From Defluviicoccus sp. (GTDB lineage: Bacteria > Pseudomonadota > Alphaproteobacteria > Rhodospirillales > Defluviicoccaceae): 10,985 nt of DNA. The notes under the pieces were generated by a model, which was not told where the DNA came from, did no database searches, and saw nothing but the letters and a program-made list of their open reading frames with translations. Location of the stretch: contig CP058705.1 of NCBI GenBank assembly GCA_013414705.1, positions 1,692,677-1,703,661 on the forward strand, written 5' to 3'. Positions 1 to 7,514 of this stretch are shown one piece after another; positions within the stretch are counted from its first letter, which is position 1; each line of letters begins with the position of its first letter. A program made the translations under genes and the position numbers.

Positions 1-2076
1 CCCGGCTTGCCAGACCTCGCGGGTGGCGGCACGCCGGATTTTGCCGCTGGAGGTGCGTGCAATGGTGTTCGGCTGAGCCAGCACCACGTCGTCGGGCGGC
101 GCCCCCAGCAGGGCTGCCACCGCTTCGTTGATCTCGCGTTGCAGCGCCGTGCGGGCGTCCGGATCCCGCTGGCGGGTTTCGGCGAGCACAATCAGCCGTT
201 CGCTGCCACTCACCGGGTCCGGATCGCCGAAAGCAGCCACGCGGCCCGGCTGCAGGCCGGACAGCGCGCCCACCGCATCTTCGACGTCCGCAGGGTGAAT
301 GTTGCGGCCGGCACGGATGATCAGGTCCTTGGCGCGCGCGGTGACGAAGATCTCGCCGGCCGCCAGATAGGCGAGGTCGCCGGTGTTGCGCCAGGGGCCG
401 TCGAGCAGCGCGCGTGTCGCTTCCCGGTTGCGCCAGTACCCCCGCGTGGCGGACGGGCCGCAGAACTGCAGCCGTCCCTCGTGGCGCTCGGGAAGCTCGA
501 AGCCGGCGTCGTCGACGATCCGCACCTCGTGGCCGGGAAGGGGCTGGCCGCAGGCGACCACTTTGGCCGTATCCTGCGATGGCTTATCGGTTGTCGGTAC
601 CGCGCGGTGGCGGCTGGCAAGCGCTTCGCGGCTGATTGCCTCGATCCGCGGGCCGCGCCCGAGCGGCGGAAACCCCAGGCCGACGCAGTTCTCCGCCAGG
701 CCGTAGACCGGCATCATCGCCTCGCGGCGGAAGCCGCAGGCGGCGAAGCGATCGCAGAAGCGCTCAAGCGTGGAAGCCGCGACTGGCTCGGCTCCGTTGA
801 ACGCGACGCGCCAGGAGCTGAGATCAAGCCGCGCCAGCGTCTCGTCGCTGATGTGGCGTAGCAGCAGTTCGTAGGCGAAGTTGGGGCCGCCGGACAGCGT
901 TCCCCGCCAGCGGTGGATGGCATCCAGCCAGCGGACCGGACGTGACAGGAAGGCCAGCGGTGGGAAGATCACCAGCGGCGTTGCCTGCAGCATCGAGCCC
1001 AGCCAGGCGCCGATCAGCCCCATGTCGTGGTAGAGCGGCAGCCAGCTCACGAACACGTCATCAGGCCGCACCTGCAGGGCGGCTGCCATCGCGCGGATAT
1101 TGGCGAGCAGGTTGGCGTGGCTGAGGGTCACACCCTTGGGCGCGCCGGTGCTGCCCGAGGTGTATTGCAGCAGGGCGACGTCGTCGCCGTCGATCTCCGG
1201 GGCGTGCAGCGTGCCGGCGGTCTCCGTGATCTCGTCCACCGTCGCCACCCGCCGCAGACAGGGCAAACCTTCGCGCAGTGCGTCCGCAAGCGCGGTGACT
1301 TCGGGCGGCGCGATCAGCACACGGGCTTCGGCGTTGGCGAGGATGCCCTGCTGGCGCTGCAGGTGTTGCTGCAGGCGGGACGGGCGCGCCGGCGGGTAAA
1401 TCGGCACTGCAATCGCACCCGCGTAGAGCACGCCGCAGAAGGCGGCGAAGTAGTCCGGGCCGGTCGGCAGCAGGATCGCCACCGCGTAGCCCGGTTCCAC
1501 GCCTGCGGCCTGCAGCCCCGCGCCAACGGCCCGTGCACGTTCGTCGAGGGCGGCGTAGGTGAGCACGTCGCCCTCCGAGTCATCGTCGTAGAAGCGCAGG
1601 TGCGGACGCGCGCCGTGTCGCTGCACATGCCAGGTCAGCGCCTCGCCAAGGGTTGCGATGGAACCGGGTGCGGCGATTGCCGGTCCCGGTTGATCACCGA
1701 GGGCAGCCGCGAGATCGCCTGCACTGATGGTTGATGATGCTCCAGCGGCCTGCAACAAACTCGCGAGAAGATCGCGCGGCTGCTCGGCGGTCGCGAAGGT
1801 CTCGTCTGGCAGCCGGACGGCGAACACCGTCTCCATGCGGGCGGCGAGTTCCGCGCGCGCCAGACTGTCGAAGCCCAGGTCGCGATCGAGCGAGGAGTCC
1901 AGGCCCACCGACAGTGCCTCTGCTCCAGGTTTCATCTCCCGCGCGACCGCCTCCACCAGGGCCAGAAGCCGCTCGGCCGCCGCCTCTGGCGGCAGTGCAG
2001 GGTGGTCATGCGGCTGTCCTCCGTCGATCGGGCAAAGCAGGGTAGCGGAAGCAGGAAGCTTGAGTTTCGGGGGCAT
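1..2076 (-). CDS. ACP plus fatty acyl-AMP ligase-like protein, partial
   Basis: This frame is open from an ATG at 2076 to the left edge (692 codons), so the C-terminus is not visible. Residues about 35-115 form an acyl carrier domain; GFDSL supplies the phosphopantetheine serine, Ser71. Residues about 140-690 form an ANL adenylating domain. It has YTSGSTGAPKG at 305-315, LYHDMGLIG at 348-356 as in fatty acyl-AMP ligases, YGLAEN at 458-463, TGDLAYL at 565-571, and SSGK with the catalytic lysine at about 679. Family knowledge: such enzymes make acyl-AMP and pass the acyl group to a carrier protein, feeding lipid or polyketide assembly. The start is uncertain. The ATG at 2076 has no ribosome binding site, while an ATG at 2009 has a strong GGAGGA but lies one base out of frame, so a lost base near 1996-2006 is likely. 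The substrate cannot be told. Further domains may follow beyond the window edge. Confidence 0.87.
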   Translation of the reverse strand, partial: MPPKLKLPASATLLCPIDGGQPHDHPALPPEAAAERLLALVEAVAREMKPGAEALSVGLDSSLDRDLGFDSLARAELAARMETVFAVRLPDETFATAEQPRDLLASLLQAAGASSTISAGDLAAALGDQPGPAIAAPGSIATLGEALTWHVQRHGARPHLRFYDDDSEGDVLTYAALDERARAVGAGLQAAGVEPGYAVAILLPTGPDYFAAFCGVLYAGAIAVPIYPPARPSRLQQHLQRQQGILANAEARVLIAPPEVTALADALREGLPCLRRVATVDEITETAGTLHAPEIDGDDVALLQYTSGSTGAPKGVTLSHANLLANIRAMAAALQVRPDDVFVSWLPLYHDMGLIGAWLGSMLQATPLVIFPPLAFLSRPVRWLDAIHRWRGTLSGGPNFAYELLLRHISDETLARLDLSSWRVAFNGAEPVAASTLERFCDRFAACGFRREAMMPVYGLAENCVGLGFPPLGRGPRIEAISREALASRHRAVPTTDKPSQDTAKVVACGQPLPGHEVRIVDDAGFELPERHEGRLQFCGPSATRGYWRNREATRALLDGPWRNTGDLAYLAAGEIFVTARAKDLIIRAGRNIHPADVEDAVGALSGLQPGRVAAFGDPDPVSGSERLIVLAETRQRDPDARTALQREINEAVAALLGAPPDDVVLAQPNTIARTSSGKIRRAATREVWQAG

Positions 2077-2087
2077 CGCAATACGAT
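2060..2087 (+). promoter_or_regulatory. possible sigma-70 promoter of the pdh operon
   Basis: TTGAGT (2060-2065) and TACGAT (2082-2087) are separated by 16 bases and match the -35 and -10 consensus at four of six positions each. Transcription would start near 2094, leaving a leader of about 70 bases before pdhA. The heptamer ATCGCAA occurs at 2075-2081 and 2086-2092, overlapping the -10, and could be an operator. The assignment rests on sequence match only; in GC-rich bacteria such matches are often accidental. Confidence 0.3.
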
Positions 2088-2135
2088 CGCAAAACGAATA
2101 ATTCTCAGCCACCACATGATTTAACGCGTTTTGCG
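2088..2135. repeat. inverted nonamers in the divergent promoter region
   Basis: CGCAAAACG at 2088-2096 is repeated exactly in inverted orientation as CGTTTTGCG at 2127-2135, with 30 bases between. The pair lies between the FAAL-like gene (minus) and pdhA (plus), just downstream of the proposed pdh -10 element. It could be a two-site operator for a dimeric regulator or a long-loop hairpin. No regulator is identified. Confidence 0.45.
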
Positions 2136-2167
2136 GTGGCGAACATCCGACACGGAGGAGCTGCGGA

Positions 2168-3190
2168 ATGGCAGTGGACGCAGCCGCGCAAGGCGGCAGC
2201 AAGGCGAAGGCTCAACCCGACAGTAAGCCCGATGCTGCGGAACTTCTCAAGTACTACCGGGAAATGTTGCTCATCCGCCGCTTCGAAGAGAAGGCGGGTC
2301 AGTTGTATGGCATGGGACTGATTGCCGGCTTCTGCCACCTGTACATCGGTCAGGAGGCGGTGGTCACGGGGCTGCACGCCAATGCGACCGAGGCGGACTC
2401 GGTGATTACCACCTATCGCGACCATGGCCACATGCTGGCCACGGGCATGGATCCGAAGGGCGTGATGGCGGAGCTCACGGGGCGTATCGGCGGCTACTCG
2501 AAAGGCAAGGGCGGCTCGATGCACATGTTCAGCCGCGAGAAGAAGTTCTACGGCGGACACGGCATCGTCGGTGCGTCGGTGCCGCTCGGCACCGGGCTGG
2601 CGTTCGCGCACAAGTACCGCGAGGACGGCGGGATCAACTTCTGCTACTTCGGCGATGGCGCCGCCAACCAGGGCCAGGTCTACGAGGCCTTCAACATGGC
2701 CTCGCTGTGGAAGCTGCCGATCATCTACGTCATCGAAAACAACCGCTATGCGATGGGCACATCGGTGCAGCGCTCGTCGGCGACCACCGAGCTGTTCCGG
2801 CGCGGCGAGGCCTTCGGGATCCCGGGAATTCCCGTCGACGGCATGGATGTGCTGGCGGTTAAGCAGGCGGGTGCCGAAGTGGTGGCGAAGGTGCGTGCAG
2901 GTGAAGGCCCGTACGTGATGGAGATGAACACCTACCGCTATCGCGGACACTCGATGTCCGACCCGGCCAAATACCGGTCGAAGGAGGAGGTGGCCTCGTA
3001 TCGCAAGGAGCATGATCCGATTGACGGTCTGCGCCACTACATGGAGCAGAACGGCATGGGCGACGAGGCGTCGTTCAAGGCGATCGATCGCGAGATCAAG
3101 GAAATCGTCAATCAGGCGGCAGAGTTCGCCCAGACCAGCCCCGAGCCCGATCCTTCCGAACTCTGGACGGACATCCTGATCGAAGCCTGA
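2168..3190 (+). CDS. pdhA: pyruvate dehydrogenase E1 subunit alpha
   Basis: This is the 340-residue alpha subunit of the thiamin diphosphate-dependent E1 enzyme. With PdhB it decarboxylates pyruvate and reductively acetylates the lipoyl groups of the complex in the cytoplasm. The thiamin diphosphate/Mg motif runs from GDGAANQGQ (162-170) to the two asparagines at 191-192. The conserved phosphorylation-loop-like YRYRGHSMSDP is at 256-266, and YRDHGH at 83-88 is typical of the family. An Ala/Lys-rich tail of about 20 residues precedes the fold. The length is normal for the alpha2beta2 type. The ATG is preceded by GGAGGAG seven bases upstream, which fixes the start. It is the first gene of a four-gene operon, with pdhB 52 bases downstream. 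The frame is intact, unlike the next two genes. Confidence 0.96.
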   Translation: MAVDAAAQGGSKAKAQPDSKPDAAELLKYYREMLLIRRFEEKAGQLYGMGLIAGFCHLYIGQEAVVTGLHANATEADSVITTYRDHGHMLATGMDPKGVMAELTGRIGGYSKGKGGSMHMFSREKKFYGGHGIVGASVPLGTGLAFAHKYREDGGINFCYFGDGAANQGQVYEAFNMASLWKLPIIYVIENNRYAMGTSVQRSSATTELFRRGEAFGIPGIPVDGMDVLAVKQAGAEVVAKVRAGEGPYVMEMNTYRYRGHSMSDPAKYRSKEEVASYRKEHDPIDGLRHYMEQNGMGDEASFKAIDREIKEIVNQAAEFAQTSPEPDPSELWTDILIEA

Positions 3191-3211
3191 AAAATCCGCG
3201 ACGAGAAAGCT

Positions 3212-3227
3212 TCGGCGCTGACGCCGA
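3212..3227 (+). repeat. small hairpin between pdhA and pdhB
   Basis: TCGGCG (3212-3217), loop CTGA and CGCCGA (3222-3227) form a perfect 6-bp stem in the pdhA-pdhB gap, ending 15 bases before the pdhB ATG. There is no T run, so it is unlikely to be a terminator. It may affect mRNA processing or pdhB translation, or be chance in GC-rich DNA. Confidence 0.35.
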
Positions 3228-3242
3228 TCCGGGAGACTACCC

Positions 3243-3505
3243 ATGCCTATTCAGATCCTCATGCCGGCGCTTTCGCCGACCATGACTGAGGGAAAGCTTG
3301 CCAGTTGGTCAAAGAACGTCGGCGATGCCATCGCGTCGGGCGACGTGATGTGCGAGATCGAAACCGACAAGGCGACGATGGAAGTGGAAGCGGTTGACGA
3401 AGGCACGCTTGGCCGCATCCTCGTTCCCGCCGGTACCGAAGGCGTTGCCGTCAACACTCCGATCGCATTGCTGCTGACCGAAGGCGAGGACGAAAGCGCG
3501 CTCGA
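3243..3505 (+). repeat. lipoyl-domain coding duplicate, copy 1
   Basis: The first 88 codons of pdhB are a paralogous copy of the first 88 codons of pdhC (4625-4887). By eye 79 of 88 residues agree. The DNA has exact matches of 37 bases (3349-3385 with 4731-4767) and 26 bases (3480-3505 with 4862-4887). The upstream CCGGGAGA ribosome binding context is also shared. This suggests duplication maintained by gene conversion or strong constraint. Confidence 0.85.
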
Positions 3506-4608
3506 TGCTGCGGTTCCGCCCACCGCCGAGGCCCCGAGCAGTCGGTGAGCGCGGCGCCCGCGTCCACCCCCGCGCCGCAGGAGTTGCAAGTCGCCGCACC
3601 GCCGCCGGAAGAGGAATACACCGGTCCGACGGAAAAGATGACGGTGCGCGAGGCGCTGCGCGACGCGATGGCGGAAGAGATGCGCCGCGACCAGGACGTG
3701 ATCCTGATGGGAGAGGAAGTGGCCCAGTACCAGGGGGCGTACAAGGTCAGCCAGGGGCTGCTCGACGAGTTCGGGGCGAAGCGGGTGATCGATACGCCGA
3801 TCACCGAGATGGGCTTTGCCGGCCTGGGCGTGGGCGCGGCGATGGCCGGCATGAAGCCGATCGTCGAGTTCATGACCTTCAACTTTGCCATGCAGGCCAT
3901 CGACCAGATCATCAATTCCGCCGCCAAGACGCTGTACATGGCCGGCGGTAAGCTGGGAGCGCCGATCGTCTTCCGCGGCCCGAACGGCGCCGCCGCGCGG
4001 GTGGGTGCCCAGCACTCCCAGTGCTACGCGTCATGGTACGCCCATTGCCCCGGCCTCAAGGTGGTCGCCCCGTGGTCGGGTGCGGACGCCAGGGCCTGCT
4101 GAAGGCGGCGATCCGCGATCCGAACCCGGTGATCGTGCTCGAGAACGAGATCATGTATGGCCAGCACTTCGAGGTGCCGACCGATCCGGACTTCGTGTTG
4201 CCGATCGGCCGCGCCAAGATCGAGCGGCCGGGCAAGGATGTCACCATCACCGCGTTCTCGCGCATGGTGGGCGTGGCTCTCGAAGCCGCCAAGGCCCTGG
4301 AAGCGGAAGGGATCGACGCCGAGGTGATCAACCTGCGCTCGCTGCGTCCGCTGGACGTCGAGACCATCACCGCCTCGGTGAAGAAGACCAACCGCATCAT
4401 CAGCGTCGAGGAAGGCTGGCCGCTGGCCGGCATGGGCTCGGAGATCGCGGCCCTGATGATGGAGCACGCGTTTGACTGGCTCGATGCGCCCGTCACCCGC
4501 GTCTGCGGTGCCGACGTGCCGATGCCGTACGCGGCGAACCTGGAAAAGCTCGCGCTGCCGCAGCCGGACGCCATCGTCCAGGCGGCGAAAGCCGTGTGCT
4601 ATCGCTGA
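3243..4608 (+). CDS. pdhB: pyruvate dehydrogenase E1 subunit beta with N-terminal lipoyl domain (two frame breaks)
   Basis: This is the beta subunit of E1, of the alphaproteobacterial type that carries its own lipoyl domain. Residues 1-88 are the lipoyl domain, with the lipoylated lysine at 43 in [10 protein letters not shown] Pro/Ala linker follows, then the transketolase-like domain starting at [11 protein letters not shown]. That domain includes [31 protein letters not shown] and the C-terminal [16 protein letters not shown]. The gene is split into three frames. The first ends at TGA 3546-3548, overlapping a GTG at 3545 in the next frame. The second runs off at about 4091, where GCCAGGGCC replaces the expected codons Ala-Lys/Arg-Gly, and continues one frame over to TGA 4606-4608. 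Adding one base at each site gives 455 residues, the usual family length, so base loss in the sequence is the likely cause. GGGAGA lies eight bases before the ATG. Confidence 0.92.
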
Positions 4609-4624
4609 GCCGGGAGATCCGATC

Positions 4625-4887
4625 ATGCCGATCCAGATTCTCATGCCGGCGCTGTCGCCGACGATGACCGAAGGCAAGCTGGCCAAGTGGTCGAAGAAGC
4701 CGGGCGATGCGGTGGCCTCCGGCGACGTCTTGTGCGAGATCGAAACCGACAAGGCGACGATGGAAGTCGAAGCGGTGGACGAGGGGACTCTCGGCCGCAT
4801 CCTGGTGCCGGACGGCAGCGAAGGCGTCGCCGTCAACACGCCGATCGGGCTGCTGCTGGAAGAAGGCGAGGACGAAAGCGCGCTCGA
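4625..4887 (+). repeat. lipoyl-domain coding duplicate, copy 2
   Basis: This is the partner of the copy at 3243-3505, forming the N-terminal lipoyl domain of pdhC. Both copies encode the same ETDKATMEV lipoylation site at Lys43. The copies diverge right after the shared ESALD end, where the Pro/Ala linkers begin. Confidence 0.85.
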
Positions 4888-5916
4888 CTCGTTCACGCCG
4901 ACCGCGCCCGGTGGTGCTGCGCCTGCAGCCGAACCCGCAGCGCCTCCACCGGCAGCGTCCCCAGAGCCAGCATCGCCCGCTCCCACGCCGTCCCCCTCAA
5001 CGGCACCCGCCGCGGGCCAGGGCAAGCGGGTGTTCGCAAGCCCGCTGGCGCGCCGGCTGGCGAAAGAGGCCGGCCTCGACCTCGCGCAGATCAGCGGTTC
5101 GGGTCCGCACGGCCGCATCGTCAAGGCGGACGTGGAGAAGGCGAAGGCCGCTCCGAAGCCGGCAGCTGCGCCCGCACCGGCACCGGCGCCCGCCGCAGCA
5201 CCGGCCGCACCGGAGGTGGGCCCCGCCTACACCGAGGTGCCCAACAGCAGCATCCGCAAGGTGATCGCCAAGCGCCTGGGAGCGGCGAAGCGCGACATCC
5301 CGCACTTCTATCTCACCATCGACTGCGAACTCGACGCCCTGCTCAAGCTGCGCGAGGAGCTGAACGGCCGTTCGCCGGAAGGCGACGGCGCCTGGAAGAT
5401 CTCGGTCAACGATTTTGTCGTCCGCGCGGTCGCGCTGGCGCTGCGGGCTTATCCCGACGCCAACTGCTCGTGGACCGACGAGGCGATCCGCTACTACCAG
5501 GCGGTGGATATCTCGGTTGCGGTGGCGACGCCGAACGGCCTGATCACGCCGATCGTCAAGAATGCCGACCAGAAGGGCCTGGCGGCGATCTCCAACGAGG
5601 TGAAGTACCTGGCGAAGCGGGCGCGCGACGGCAAGCTGATGCCCGAGGAATTCCAGGGCGGCTGCTTCACCATCTCCAACCTCGGTATGTACGGCATCAA
5701 GGACTTCGCCGCGATCATCAACCCGCCGCAGGCCTGCCTGCTGGCGGTGGGGGTGCGGAGAAGCGGCCGGTGGTCAAGGACGGTGCGCTCGCCATCGCAA
5801 CGGTGATGAGCTGCACGCTGTCGATCGACCACCGGGCGGTGGACGGAGCGGTGGGCGCGGAATACCTGCAGGTATTCAAGAAGCTCATCGAAGATCCGAT
5901 CCGGATGATGCTGTAG
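4625..5916 (+). CDS. pdhC: dihydrolipoyllysine acetyltransferase E2 (one frame break)
   Basis: This is the E2 core of the complex, which moves the acetyl group from lipoyl lysine to CoA. The order is one lipoyl domain (1-88, Lys43), a Pro/Ala linker (about 90-133), the peripheral subunit-binding domain (about 134-172, [14 protein letters not shown] and [13 protein letters not shown]), a second Ala/Pro linker, and the catalytic domain (about 200-430). The frame breaks at the G run 5749-5753. Five G give GTG GGG GTG, whereas six would restore GGAEKRPVV and continue to the TAG at 5914-5916. The repaired protein has 430 residues, with the catalytic DHRAVDG motif at about 402-408 (His403, Asp407). 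Because the essential motif is conserved beyond the break, a homopolymer base loss is far likelier than a dead gene. The ATG at 4625 has GGGAGA upstream and starts 16 bases after pdhB; lpdA follows after 12 bases. Confidence 0.94.
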
Positions 5917-5928
5917 AGGACGCGCAAT

Positions 5929-7329
5929 ATGGCTGACACATCGTTTGACGTGGTGGTCGTCGGCGCCGGTCCCGGCGGCTACGTCACCGCGATCCGCGCC
6001 GCCCAGCTCGGCCTGAAGGCGGCGGTGGTCGAGGAGAAGCACCTGGGCGGCATCTGCCTGAACTGGGGCTGCATCCCGACCAAGGCGCTGCTGCGCACCG
6101 CGGAGATCTTCGAAAACATCAAGCATGCGGCCGACTTCGGCATCGCGGTCAAGGACTACACCTTCGACGTCAAGAAGATCGTCGAGCGGTCGCGCAAGGT
6201 GGCGAAGCAGCTCAATGGCGGCGTCGGCCACCTGCTGAAGAAGAACAAGGTCACCGTCTTCGATGGCCGCGGCCGGCTCGCCGGTGCGGGCAAGCTTGCG
6301 GTAACCAAGGACGGCAAGCCGGTCGCCGACCTGCAGGCCAAACACATCATCCTTGCCACCGGTGCCCGTCCGCGCTCGCTGCCGGGCATCGAGCCGGACG
6401 GCAAGCTGGTGTGGACCTATTTCGAGGCGATGGTTCCCGAGAGCCTGCCGAAGTCGCTGCTGGTGGTGGGCTCGGGCGCGATCGGCATCGAGTTCGCCAG
6501 CTTTTACCGCTCGCTCGGCTGCGAGGTGACGGTCTGCGAAATCCTTGACCGCATCCTGCCGGTGGAGGACGAGGAGATCTCGGCGTTCGCCCATAAGCAG
6601 TTCGAGAAGCAGGGGATGAAGATCCACACCTCGACGACGGTGAAGGGTCTGAGCAAGGCGGGCGATACCGTCACCGCGAAGCTCGAGGGCGGCGGCAAGA
6701 GCTGGGAGGTCACCGTCGACCGGGTGATCTCCGCCGTCGGCATCGTCGGCAACGTCGAGGACCTGGGGCTCGAAGGCACCAAGGTGAAGGTGGACCGGGC
6801 GCACATCGTCATCGACGAGTGGTGCCGCACCGGCGAGCCCGGTGTCTATGCCATCGGCGACGTGGCTGGCCCGCCGTGGCTGGCGCACAAGGCGAGCCAC
6901 GAGGGCGTCATCTGCGTCGAGAAGATTGCCGGCGTTAACGACGTTCACCCGCTGGATACGTCGAACATCCCCGGCTGCACCTACAGCCGGCCGCAGGTGG
7001 CAAGCGTCGGCCTGACCGAAAAGGCGGCGAAGGACAAGGGCTACCAGGTCAAGGTCGGCCGCTTCCCGTTCATCGGCAACGGCAAGGCGATCGCGCTCGG
7101 CGAGCCGGAAGGCATGGTGAAGACGGTGTTCGACGCCAAGACCGGCGAACTGCTGGGGGCGCACATGGTGGGTGCCGAGGTTACCGAACTGATCCAGGGC
7201 TACGCGGTTGCCCGCACCCTGGAGACGACGGAAGCAGACCTGATGCACACTGTCTTCCCGCATCCGACGCTCTCGGAGATGATGCACGAGTCGGTTCTGG
7301 ACGCTTACGGTCGCGCCGTCCACTTCTGA
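5929..7329 (+). CDS. lpdA: dihydrolipoyl dehydrogenase (E3)
   Basis: This is a 466-residue flavoprotein that reoxidises dihydrolipoyl groups of the complex and reduces NAD+. The FAD-binding GAGPGG is at 12-17 and the redox disulfide Cys43/Cys48 is in GGICLNWGC. The NAD-binding GSGAIG is at 181-186, the second FAD motif YAIGDVAG is at 308-315, and the C-terminal catalytic His445-Glu450 pair is in HPTLSE. Length and motif spacing are standard and the frame is intact. AGAGGA overlaps the pdhC stop and sits eight bases before the ATG, indicating tight operon coupling. Its place after pdhA-B-C makes it the dedicated E3 of this complex, though E3 may also serve 2-oxoglutarate dehydrogenase or glycine cleavage. 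A long open frame on the opposite strand is a codon-use shadow. Confidence 0.97.
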   Translation: MADTSFDVVVVGAGPGGYVTAIRAAQLGLKAAVVEEKHLGGICLNWGCIPTKALLRTAEIFENIKHAADFGIAVKDYTFDVKKIVERSRKVAKQLNGGVGHLLKKNKVTVFDGRGRLAGAGKLAVTKDGKPVADLQAKHIILATGARPRSLPGIEPDGKLVWTYFEAMVPESLPKSLLVVGSGAIGIEFASFYRSLGCEVTVCEILDRILPVEDEEISAFAHKQFEKQGMKIHTSTTVKGLSKAGDTVTAKLEGGGKSWEVTVDRVISAVGIVGNVEDLGLEGTKVKVDRAHIVIDEWCRTGEPGVYAIGDVAGPPWLAHKASHEGVICVEKIAGVNDVHPLDTSNIPGCTYSRPQVASVGLTEKAAKDKGYQVKVGRFPFIGNGKAIALGEPEGMVKTVFDAKTGELLGAHMVGAEVTELIQGYAVARTLETTEADLMHTVFPHPTLSEMMHESVLDAYGRAVHF

Positions 7330-7340
7330 CGCCACCAGAT

Positions 7341-7376
7341 CAAATCCGATCAAGCGGTTGCGCTTGATCGGATTTG
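7341..7376 (+). terminator. hairpin closing the pdh operon
   Basis: A perfect 16-bp stem (7341-7356 with 7361-7376) with a 4-base GTTG loop begins 12 bases after the lpdA stop. The arm contains CCGATCAAGC and its complement. No long T tract follows, only GCTTGCTCG, so it may act as a weak or Rho-assisted terminator, or protect the 3' end. It sits between convergent genes and could serve both strands. Confidence 0.65.
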
Positions 7377-7400
7377 CTTGCTCGAAATCAAACCGATAGA

Positions 7401-7427
7401 GCACGGGTTGATCTGATCGAACCGTGC
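7401..7427 (+). terminator. second hairpin downstream of lpdA
   Basis: GCACGG (7401-7406) pairs with CCGTGC (7422-7427). The stem continues inward through TTGAT/GATCGA, with one G-A mismatch and one G-T wobble, to a 3-base loop. It follows the first hairpin by 24 bases and is followed by TTC only. It is probably a back-up terminator between the convergent lpdA and hemerythrin genes. Confidence 0.45.
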
Positions 7428-7514
7428 TTCAGCATTCGCTTGCCCGGACGCCAGAAGGGTTGCGGTTGTAATGGCTTGGGCTGGCTGACTCCCTGAAACA
7501 GGCGTGCCAGGTCG

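Noticed and set aside
7..1734. Plus-strand open frames of 284 and 235 codons
   Set aside because: They are shadows of the minus-strand ACP-FAAL gene, which has all its adenylation motifs in one uninterrupted frame.
2105..3244. A 379-codon minus-strand open frame opposite pdhA
   Set aside because: It is fully antisense to a textbook PdhA coding sequence, with an unfamiliar His/Arg-rich translation and no ribosome binding site.
3243..5916. pdhB and pdhC as true pseudogenes
   Set aside because: Catalytic and structural motifs are intact on both sides of every break, each break needs the same one-base addition, and one lies in a G run. Base loss in the sequence explains this better than decay of an essential operon.
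5494..7404. A 636-codon open frame on the minus strand
   Set aside because: It lies antisense to the intact lpdA and the end of pdhC, and its translation has no recognisable domain. Such frames arise from GC-rich codon use.
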